A DNA stretch of 64,000 nucleotides, from assembly GCF_014202225.1 (NCBI RefSeq), contig NZ_JACHGE010000002.1:124001-188000 (forward strand). Reading direction: 5' to 3'. The first letter of the stretch is position 1; every line of letters starts with the position of its first letter. The notes beneath the pieces were generated by a model, which made no database searches, was not told the origin of the DNA, and worked only from the letters and a program-made list of their open reading frames with translations. The translations under genes and the position numbers were made by a program. This DNA comes from Algibacter amylolyticus. Its GTDB lineage: Bacteria > Bacteroidota > Bacteroidia > Flavobacteriales > Flavobacteriaceae. This document shows positions 57,663-64,000 of this stretch, piece after piece.

Positions 57663-57756
57663 GGGCGTTACCTCAAAAAAGAGGTCGGGCTTTCCGTTAC
57701 AAGTCCTCGCACCTCCTGCGTCGGGCTGTGGGCTTTCCTCTTCAATCCCTAACGCA
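57663..57756 (+). repeat. Interspersed structured repeat, copy 7 (type B)
   Basis: Begins GGGCGTTACCTC and ends CAATCCCTAACGCA. Terminal GCGTTA/TAACGC, hairpin 1 of five pairs (ACCTC/GAGGT), second hairpin CGCA/TGCG, then GGGCTGTGGGCTTTCC as in copies 3 and 6. Located between ccoS promoter and ccoI; antisense to both genes. Confidence 0.85.
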
Positions 57757-57760
57757 AAAA

Positions 57761-57862
57761 GCCGCACTTAGCCCCATAGGGGAGGAAATTGATACGTTCT
57801 TACTCATGTAAATCGTTTTTAGACTTTGCGTGTTCCTCTCCTATGGGGAGGCTAGGTGGGGC
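57761..57862 (-). repeat. Imperfect inverted repeat covering the 3' end of ccoI
   Basis: Left arm 57761-57787 and right arm 57833-57862 pair at about 24 of 27 positions with a 3-nt bulge. Each arm is itself a hairpin (CCTCTCC/GGGGAGG). The loop of about 45 nt holds the ccoI stop codon. The right arm encodes the end of the ATPase (VAPPSLPIGEE). It abuts repeat copy 7. Resembles a second class of mobile palindromic units. Confidence 0.7.
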
Positions 57863-60220
57863 AACTATATTGGTGCAAATCGTTGTAAAAACCACAATGC
57901 TTATAGAACTTAAAGGCATTAATATGGCTGCAATTACAGGTGCTAATTGACCAGTAACAGCAAAATATAATCCAATGATATTATAAATAAATGAAAATAC
58001 AAAGCTCCATTTAATAATTTTTATAGCCGATTTAGAGGCCTTAATAAAATGATATAATTTATTAAACTTAGTAGCGTCTAAAATAGCATCACATGCAGGC
58101 GAAAACACATTAACATTCTCCGAAATGGCAATGCCAACATTACTTTGTGCCAAAGCACCCGCATCATTCAATCCATCTCCAATCATTAATACCTTAGCAC
58201 CAGAATTTTGGTGGTGTTTTATGTATTCTAATTTATCATCAGGCTTTTGGTTAAAAAGCAGTTTTGTTTTGGCTGGTAAAAGCTTAGTTAAATTCTCCTT
58301 TTCTCCGGCATTATCGCCCGATAAAATAACCAGGTCGAAATCCTTTTTTAAAGTTTTAAATAACTTCGATAGGCCTTTTCTGTATTTGTTATAAAACGTA
58401 AATTTCCCTTTGTATTGGTTGTTCGTGCTAATATGTACAGCGGTATTTAAAGTTGCCGTTTCAAGAGCGTGTCCCACATAAGATGCAGATCCTATTTTTA
58501 TGTAATTTTGCTTATGTTTTGCAGAAATTCCTTGGCCAATATGCTCTTCATAATCATCAACAGGTACAATGTTGTTTTCTTCTAAAATGGCATACAACGA
58601 CCGGCTTAATGGATGGTTAGAGTTCCGTAAAGTACTTTTTAATAAAGATTCTTCGGTACCAGAAAGTTCAAAACCATCATATTCAATTGTAGTTTGCTTA
58701 TTAGCCGTAATGGTTCCTGTTTTATCAAAAATAATGGTATCGATAGCTGCTAATTGTTCAATTACCGAAGCGTTTTTAGCATAGAACTTTTGCTTTCCAA
58801 AAATACGTAGCATATTGCCAAAAGTAAACGGTGCTGCCAAAGCAATGGCACAAGGACAAGCAATAATAAGTACCGCTGTAAACACATTTAGTGCTTTTGT
58901 GGAGTCGTTAAATAACCAAAATCCTGTGGCAAGAAATGCTATAGATAATATGGCAATGGTAAACTTTTTGCTAATAGCGTTGGTTAAGTTTGTAAAACTA
59001 TCTTCCTTGTTTTTGTTAAAAACATCATTACTCCATAATTGGGTTAAATAACTTTGCTCTACAGTTTTTAAAACGTCTACCTCAATGCTACCGTTTAGTT
59101 GTTTTCCTCCTGCAAAAAGCTTGTCGCCCGATTGTTTGGATACCGTTTCAGATTCGCCAGTAACAAAACTATAATCAATTTTTGCTTTTCCTTTAATTAA
59201 AATACAATCTACAGGTATTAGCTCTTCATTTCTAATTAAAAGGCGGTCGCTTTTTTTAATATCATAAACTTGAATGGATGTCTCCGAATTATCAGAAGAA
59301 ATCTTAGTGATTCCAATCGGGAAATATGATTTGTAATCCCTTTCAAAAGACAAAAAGTTATAGGTTTTCTGTTGAAAAAATTTACCGAGTAATAAAAAGA
59401 AAACAAGGCCAGCTAAACTATCAAAAAAACCGGTACCTATATCTAAAACTATTTCGGCAGTACTTCTTAAAAATAAAACCGTAACACCTAAGGCTATGGG
59501 TACATCAATATTTAAAATTTTAGATTTTAAACCTTTGTAGGCAGAAATAAAATAATCTTGAGCACAATAAAAAACAACGGGAAGCGAAAATGAAAACATG
59601 AGCCATCTAAATAATGGCTTGTATTGTTCCAACCAATATTCTGTAGATTCAAAATACTCCGGAAACGACAAAAACATAATATTACCAAAAGCAAATCCAG
59701 CAACGCCAAGTTTATAAATAAGCGATCGGTCTACATTTTTCTTACCAACACTATAGTCGTCTAAACTTATAAAAGGTTCGTAGCCAATACTGCTTAAAAG
59801 TTTTACTAAAGCCTTAATGCTAAAGTTGTTGGTATGGTAGTTTACACGTACGGTTTTCTTTCCAAAATTTACAATAGATGAGCTTATGGAAGGATGAAGT
59901 TTGTTTAAGTTTTCGAGTACCCAAATGCAAGAGCTACAATGAATATGCGGAATGTATAGTGTAACTATTTGAGTGTTCTCGTCGTTAAATTCTAATAAAT
60001 TTTCAACAATTTTAGCATTGTCTAGAAAATTATATTTACCCTCAATTTCTTTTGGGGTAGCACCTGGAGCATTTTGTAAATCGTAGTAGCACGTTAAATC
60101 GTTTACCGAGAATATCTCGTACACCGTTTTACAGCCGTTACAACAAAACGATTTATTATCATATATAATTTCTGAAGTTGTAGAATCTAATCCACAATGG
60201 TAACATGTTTTATGCTCCAT
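57800..60220 (-). CDS. ccoI: Heavy-metal P-type ATPase CcoI/FixI (copper exporter for cbb3 assembly)
   Basis: 806 residues. N-terminal Cys cluster CYHCGLDSTTSEIIYDNKSF..CCNGC, HMA-like domain with HIHCSSCIWVL (about residue 93), eight membrane helices, CPC copper motif IIACPCAIALAAPF (about 454), phosphorylation site FDKTGTITANKQT (about 498) and GDGLNDAGALAQSNV. It exports copper to the periplasm for oxidase assembly. The last 20 residues come from a palindromic repeat and are unlike the usual end of this family. Separate transcript from ccoS, with its own Fnr-type promoter. Confidence 0.93.
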   Translation of the reverse strand: MEHKTCYHCGLDSTTSEIIYDNKSFCCNGCKTVYEIFSVNDLTCYYDLQNAPGATPKEIEGKYNFLDNAKIVENLLEFNDENTQIVTLYIPHIHCSSCIWVLENLNKLHPSISSSIVNFGKKTVRVNYHTNNFSIKALVKLLSSIGYEPFISLDDYSVGKKNVDRSLIYKLGVAGFAFGNIMFLSFPEYFESTEYWLEQYKPLFRWLMFSFSLPVVFYCAQDYFISAYKGLKSKILNIDVPIALGVTVLFLRSTAEIVLDIGTGFFDSLAGLVFFLLLGKFFQQKTYNFLSFERDYKSYFPIGITKISSDNSETSIQVYDIKKSDRLLIRNEELIPVDCILIKGKAKIDYSFVTGESETVSKQSGDKLFAGGKQLNGSIEVDVLKTVEQSYLTQLWSNDVFNKNKEDSFTNLTNAISKKFTIAILSIAFLATGFWLFNDSTKALNVFTAVLIIACPCAIALAAPFTFGNMLRIFGKQKFYAKNASVIEQLAAIDTIIFDKTGTITANKQTTIEYDGFELSGTEESLLKSTLRNSNHPLSRSLYAILEENNIVPVDDYEEHIGQGISAKHKQNYIKIGSASYVGHALETATLNTAVHISTNNQYKGKFTFYNKYRKGLSKLFKTLKKDFDLVILSGDNAGEKENLTKLLPAKTKLLFNQKPDDKLEYIKHHQNSGAKVLMIGDGLNDAGALAQSNVGIAISENVNVFSPACDAILDATKFNKLYHFIKASKSAIKIIKWSFVFSFIYNIIGLYFAVTGQLAPVIAAILMPLSSISIVVFTTICTNIVAPPSLPIGEEHAKSKNDLHE

Positions 60221-60245
60221 AATATTTGCTCATTTATACCTATGG

Positions 60246-60288
60246 CAAAGGTTACTATTAAGCAAAAAATAAAATATGATATTAGTCA
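60246..60288 (-). promoter_or_regulatory. Fnr-type site and -7 box of the ccoI promoter
   Basis: Minus strand: TGACTAATATCA (plus 60277-60288), 23 nt, then AACCTTTG (plus 60246-60253), one mismatch to TANNTTTG. Same 23-nt spacing as hemN and ccoS. It also lies 45 nt upstream of the divergent fnr gene's start codon, so the regulator may control both directions. Confidence 0.7.
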
Positions 60289-60332
60289 TGATTTATTTAT
60301 TTTTACAGAACTTTCAAAATTATAAAAGAGGT

Positions 60333-61010
60333 ATGAGTAAGTGCGAACAGTGTATTATTAAGCAATTTAATTCTTTAAAATCGTTAACCAAAGAAGAGTT
60401 GGTTCGTATTTCTTCTTGTAAAACCTCTAAAGTTATAAAAAAAGGAGAAGTTATTTTTGAAGAAGGCGATACCTTAAATGGTGTTTATTGTGTTAAGGAT
60501 GGAGTTTGTAAACTATCTAAACTTAGCGAAAATGGTAAAGATCAAATTGTAAAAATGGTTGTTAAAGGGCAATTATTAGGGCAACGTTCTTTAATTAGCG
60601 ACGAGAGCTCAAATTTGCAAGCTGTTGCCTTAAACGATATGGAAGTTTGTTTTATACCCAAAAGTGAAATTATTGCAGACCTTCAAAAAAATCCTAAATT
60701 CTCGTTTGATGTGTTACAAGATATGGCTAACGATTTAAAGGAAGCCGACGATATTATTGTAAATATGGCTCAAAAGTCTGTAAAACAACGTTTGGCCGAA
60801 GCCTTAATTTATATAAATGATAGTTTTGGAGTAAATCCAGATGGTACTTTAAGTGTGCTTTTATCGCGCGAGGATTATGCAAGTATAGTTGGTACAGCCA
60901 CAGAGTCTGCAATTCGCGTGCTTTCTCAATTCAAAAAGGAAGGTTTAATTACTACCGTTGGTAAATTTATTAAGATTGAAGATCTTAATGGTTTAAGACG
61001 GGTAGAATAA
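60333..61010 (+). CDS. Crp/Fnr-family regulator, Fnr-like Cys motif
   Basis: 225 residues from the ATG at 60333 (MSKCEQCII). A longer frame from 60276 is rejected because it would cover the Fnr-type site. N-terminal Cys pair CEQC (residues 4 and 7) with further Cys at 29, 53 and 59 could bind an Fe-S cluster, although the spacing differs from E. coli Fnr. cNMP-type beta roll, then an HTH with TESAIRVLSQFK, whose Glu and Arg fit TGA-half-site recognition. It probably regulates hemN and the cco operon (inference). Confidence 0.9.
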   Translation: MSKCEQCIIKQFNSLKSLTKEELVRISSCKTSKVIKKGEVIFEEGDTLNGVYCVKDGVCKLSKLSENGKDQIVKMVVKGQLLGQRSLISDESSNLQAVALNDMEVCFIPKSEIIADLQKNPKFSFDVLQDMANDLKEADDIIVNMAQKSVKQRLAEALIYINDSFGVNPDGTLSVLLSREDYASIVGTATESAIRVLSQFKKEGLITTVGKFIKIEDLNGLRRVE

Positions 61011-61042
61011 CTGTTCTACTTAATTCTTGTTAAAGTATATAT

Positions 61043-61088
61043 AAAACTAAATTTAGTTTTTAATGTCCTCTAAAAATATAGTATTTTT
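61043..61088. promoter_or_regulatory. Two perfect palindromes upstream of the VWA gene
   Basis: 61043-61060 is an 18-bp perfect palindrome (AAAACTAAATTTAGTTTT). 61072-61088 is a 7-bp inverted repeat (AAAAATA, TAG, TATTTTT). Both lie between fnr and the VWA gene start at 61097. They may be operator or terminator/attenuator; low complexity makes chance pairing possible. Confidence 0.4.
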
Positions 61089-61096
61089 ATAGGGCT

Positions 61097-62224
61097 ATGA
61101 AAAACAATATAAATTACAGAAAAGGTTTCGTGTTTAAAAAATATGAAGCGCCTTTCCAATCGCCGTTCGATAAACTTTTTGAAATTTTCAAAGAGTTAAT
61201 TACACATACTTCTGGCGATTTTGATGAAGCTATCGATTGGCTTCGCGAATTGGATAAAGAATATAAGCTTACCACACCAGAGTATACAATCGACGATTTT
61301 ATTGAAGATTTAAAACTAAAAGGCTATTTACGTGAAGAAATTGATCCTGATGGAAATGGAGCGTTGGCTATAACTGCCAAAACAGAACGCGCCATTAGGC
61401 AACAAGCTTTAGATCATATTTTCGGTAAAATTAAACGCAGCGGACAAGGAAATCATAAAAGTAAAGGACAAGGTATTGGTGATGAGCATACAGGCGATTT
61501 TAGAAATTATCAGTTTGGTGATGCTTTAGATAAAGTATCTATGACCGAAAGTTTAAAAAATGCCCAAATTAATCATGGTATTGGCGATTTTACATTATCT
61601 GAAGACGATTTGGTTGTAGAAGAAACGCTTCATAAATCGCAAATGAGTACCGTGTTAATGATCGATATTAGCCATAGTATGATTCTTTACGGCGAAGATA
61701 GAATTACACCAGCTAAAAAAGTAGCTATGGCTTTGGCCGAATTAATAACCACAAGATACCCGAAAGATACCTTAGAAATTTTAGTTTTCGGTAACGATGC
61801 GTGGCAAATAGAAATAAAAGATTTACCTTATTTAAAAGTAGGGCCTTATCATACTAATACAGTCGCTGGTTTGCAATTAGCAATGGATTTGTTACGTAGA
61901 AAACGAAATACAAACAAGCAAATTTTTATGATTACCGATGGTAAACCTAGTTGTTTAAGGTTGCCAGACGGACAATATTATAAAAACAGTAATGGTTTAG
62001 ATTCTCATATAGTAAACAAGTGCTACATGATGGCACAACAGGCTAGAAAACTGCACATTCCTATTACAACATTTATGATAGCACAAGATAGTTACTTAAT
62101 GCAATTTGTAAGGGAGTTTACCTATGCCAACCAAGGGAAAGCATTTTATACAGGGCTTAAAGGATTAGGAGAAATGATTTTTGAAGATTACGAAACGAAT
62201 AGGAAAAAGAGAATTAAGGGGTAA
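61097..62224 (+). CDS. VWA-domain protein
   Basis: 375 residues. The C-terminal half has a von Willebrand A domain with the MIDAS motif MIDISHSMILYGED (DxSxS, about residue 193) and TDGKPSCLRL. The N-terminal half is helical (EIFKELITHTSGDFDEAIDW) and not recognised. It is paired with the MoxR/Mg-chelatase-like ATPase downstream (83 nt gap). Such pairs act as AAA+/VWA chaperones or metal-insertion systems; the partner protein is unknown. Confidence 0.9.
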   Translation: MKNNINYRKGFVFKKYEAPFQSPFDKLFEIFKELITHTSGDFDEAIDWLRELDKEYKLTTPEYTIDDFIEDLKLKGYLREEIDPDGNGALAITAKTERAIRQQALDHIFGKIKRSGQGNHKSKGQGIGDEHTGDFRNYQFGDALDKVSMTESLKNAQINHGIGDFTLSEDDLVVEETLHKSQMSTVLMIDISHSMILYGEDRITPAKKVAMALAELITTRYPKDTLEILVFGNDAWQIEIKDLPYLKVGPYHTNTVAGLQLAMDLLRRKRNTNKQIFMITDGKPSCLRLPDGQYYKNSNGLDSHIVNKCYMMAQQARKLHIPITTFMIAQDSYLMQFVREFTYANQGKAFYTGLKGLGEMIFEDYETNRKKRIKG

Positions 62225-62307
62225 AAAAGATAAAGGAATAAAGAATTTAGATAAAAGAGCTAAAAGAAGAATTTAAAGTCTTTTTTCTCTGGTTTTAAAA
62301 ATATAAT

Positions 62308-63774
62308 ATGAAAACAGAAAATATTAAAACACTAGGCGAATTAAAAGCAACGGGTTATCAATCAAAATCTATAAAAGATGAATTAAGAGATAATCTAATT
62401 ACTAAAATAAAGAATAAAGAAACTACGTTTGAAGGTGTTCATGGTTACGAAAATACGGTAATTCCAGAGTTGGAACGTGCTATTTTATCTAGGCACAATA
62501 TTAACTTGTTAGGTTTAAGAGGTCAGGCAAAAACTCGTTTAGCTCGTTTAATGCTAAATTTATTAGATGAATATATTCCTGTTGTAGCAGGTTCCGAGAT
62601 AAATGACGATCCTTTAAAACCTATTTCTCGATATGCCGTTGAATTAATTAAGGACAAAGGTGATGACACCCCAATAACATGGTTACACCGTAGTGAGCGT
62701 TTTGCCGAAAAATTGGCAACCCCAGATGTAACTGTAGCCGATATTATTGGAGATGTAGATCCTATTAAAGCTGCCAATTTAAAGCTAAGTTATGCCGATG
62801 ATCGTGTTATTCATTACGGTATGATTCCTAGAGCAAATCGATGCATCTTTGTTATTAATGAATTGCCAGATTTACAGGCTAGAATTCAAGTAGCGCTTTT
62901 TAATATTTTACAAGAAGGCGATATTCAAATTAGAGGTTTTAAGTTGAGGTTACCTTTAGATATGCAATTTTTATTTACTGCAAATCCAGAAGATTATACG
63001 AATAGAGGAAGTATTGTAACACCTTTAAAAGATAGAATTGGTTCTCAAATTCTAACACATTATCCAGAGGATATTGAAACTGCAAGACGCATTACCCTAC
63101 AAGAAGCAAAAATAGTAGAAGGTCAAAATAAAACAGTTAAAGTTCCAGATTTAGCAAGAGATTTACTTGAGCAAATTGTGTTTGAAGCTAGAGAGAGCGA
63201 GTTTATCGATGCCAAAAGTGGTGTAAGTGCACGATTAAGTATAACCGCTTTAGAAAACTTATTGAGTACAGCAGAAAGGCGCGCTTTAATAAATGGAGAT
63301 GATACTACAACATTAAGACTATCCGATTTTGTGGGTATAATTCCTGCTATTACAGGAAAAGTAGAGTTGGTTTACGAAGGCGAGCAGGAGGGAGCAGCTT
63401 CGGTAGCATATAATTTAATAGGAGAAGCTGTAAAAAGTTTGTTTGAAGATCTTTTCCCTAAAATTGGAAAGCTTCAAAAACAAGAAGAAGAAAGCCCGTA
63501 TGATGATATTGTATCTTGGTTTTTTAATTTAAAAGAAGGCTTTGAGTTGTTAGACGAATTACGTGATAAAGAGTATGAGGCTTTATTAAATGGTATTTCT
63601 CCTTTAGATGATCTTATTGCCGAATTTCAACCAAACATAGCAAAAGAAGATGCTTACTTTGTTAAAGAGTTTGTGCTTTGGGCATTGGTGGAATATAAAT
63701 TATTAAGTAAACATAGATTTACCGAAGGCATTCAATTTAAAGATCCTTATGGTAGTTTTATAAGTGGTATTTAA
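62308..63774 (+). CDS. AAA+ ATPase of the Mg-chelatase/MoxR type
   Basis: 488 residues. Walker A LLGLRGQAKTRLAR (about residue 75), Walker B IFVINELPDLQ, the sensor loop LFTANPEDYTNRGSIVTPLK with the arginine finger DRIG, and SGVSARLSITALENLLS of the lid domain are all visible. Its C-terminal 100 residues are unique. It works with the VWA protein encoded just upstream. No chlorophyll genes are around, so Mg chelatase itself is unlikely; a MoxR-type protein-remodelling role is more probable. Confidence 0.9.
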   Translation: MKTENIKTLGELKATGYQSKSIKDELRDNLITKIKNKETTFEGVHGYENTVIPELERAILSRHNINLLGLRGQAKTRLARLMLNLLDEYIPVVAGSEINDDPLKPISRYAVELIKDKGDDTPITWLHRSERFAEKLATPDVTVADIIGDVDPIKAANLKLSYADDRVIHYGMIPRANRCIFVINELPDLQARIQVALFNILQEGDIQIRGFKLRLPLDMQFLFTANPEDYTNRGSIVTPLKDRIGSQILTHYPEDIETARRITLQEAKIVEGQNKTVKVPDLARDLLEQIVFEARESEFIDAKSGVSARLSITALENLLSTAERRALINGDDTTTLRLSDFVGIIPAITGKVELVYEGEQEGAASVAYNLIGEAVKSLFEDLFPKIGKLQKQEEESPYDDIVSWFFNLKEGFELLDELRDKEYEALLNGISPLDDLIAEFQPNIAKEDAYFVKEFVLWALVEYKLLSKHRFTEGIQFKDPYGSFISGI

Positions 63775-63800
63775 TCACTAAAGACATATACTAAAATTTT

Positions 63801-63843
63801 AAAGTGCTGTAATAGAACTATTGTTTTCTATTACAGCATTTTA
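63801..63843 (+). terminator. Terminator after the AAA+ gene
   Basis: Perfect 13-bp stem TGCTGTAATAGAA/TTCTATTACAGCA, eight-nt loop, then TTTT. 31 nt after the stop. Confidence 0.85.
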
Positions 63844-64000
63844 GTTTTAAGCTCATTATCATATACTCAAAATGATTTAGTCTATTTTTCATAATTCTTA
63901 AAGTAAGGCTTGCTAATTAACACAATTAGAATATTGTCTAAAATCAGCCGGTTTTTCTTGTTTTTACGGCAAAAATCTATTAATTTCTACCAAAATGAAG
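63844..64000. other. Right-hand edge: no gene recognised, possible start of the next gene
   Basis: 157 nt of AT-rich sequence after the terminator. An ATG AAG at 63995 could be the first two codons of a plus-strand gene cut by the window edge, but nothing else supports this. Confidence 0.3.

Noticed and set aside
3282-57756. CRISPR-like interpretation of the repeated sequences
   Set aside because: Copies are single and tens of kilobases apart, without spacers and without cas genes.

Overview
The window is a chromosomal segment of a marine-type member of the Flavobacteriaceae (Bacteroidetes). The evidence is low G+C content, TANNTTTG-type promoter boxes in place of the proteobacterial -10, many short lipoproteins with a late lipobox Cys, a fused CcoNO cytochrome oxidase, and families typical of Flavobacteria (Lacal_2735, DUF2805/TIGR03643, LETM1-related, DUF4331, NamZ/DUF1343). 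I recognise no tRNA, rRNA, CRISPR array, insertion sequence or prophage. Coding density is high and most genes lie on the minus strand.

Layout. 1-2 kb: the end of nusB, a DUF1573 lipoprotein and yajC. 2-4.6 kb: YdeI-like, pentapeptide-repeat and DUF3095 proteins. 4.7-19.2 kb: a large minus-strand photoprotection island. In transcription order it holds a TetR-like regulator, ABC1/UbiB kinase, flavin reductase, SDR-DUF2867, a 48-aa DUF2256 zinc-ribbon protein, DASH cryptochrome, FeS-BCP (6-4)-type photolyase, a divergent photolyase, an unknown protein, DUF2805, FolE, two small tandem paralogues, an SDR, glutathione peroxidase, Lacal_2735, TspO, SRPBCC and a class I CPD photolyase. Four photolyase/cryptochrome paralogues in one island is unusual. 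Its two apparent promoters share a 30-bp inverted repeat at identical distance from the -7 box. 19.4-25.7 kb: DUF2911 and a PIG-L deacetylase/35-aa membrane peptide/SSS symporter/Gfo-Idh-MocA operon. 26.4-36.2 kb: methyltransferase, FKBP, Dus, 2OG oxygenase, LpxD, LETM1-like, a DUF4331 protein split over two genes, and a TPR lipoprotein. 36.4-40.6 kb: an AmiE-like hydrolase plus NamZ (cell-wall sugar recycling), a LolC-like permease and CIA30. 40.7-42.8 kb: anti-sigma, ECF sigma and YceI. 42.9-51.1 kb: HemN, Usp, Cu/Zn SOD and a TetR-controlled ABC/HlyD/TolC export system. 51.3-61 kb: the complete cbb3 oxidase operon (CcoI, CcoS, CcoNO, CcoQ, CcoP, CcoG, FixH, TauE/SafE-like), followed by a Crp/Fnr regulator. 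61-63.8 kb: a VWA protein paired with a MoxR/Mg-chelatase-like AAA+ ATPase.

Regulation. Three promoters (hemN, the ccoS-ccoNO operon, ccoI) carry TGATATNNNTCA-type sites exactly 23 nt upstream of a TANNTTTG-like box, which describes a micro-oxic Fnr regulon encoded next to its regulator. yceI and the SOD gene share an ungapped promoter block. The export operon's TetR gene sits behind a 12+12-bp perfect palindrome covering its own -7 box.

Most unexpected: seven intergenic copies of an approximately 80-100-nt structured repeat are spread over 54 kb. Their terminal stems show compensatory base changes at three separate pair positions, so base pairing appears to be under selection. I know no name for this element. 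These statements come from reading the sequence by eye, and no alignment or database search was run.
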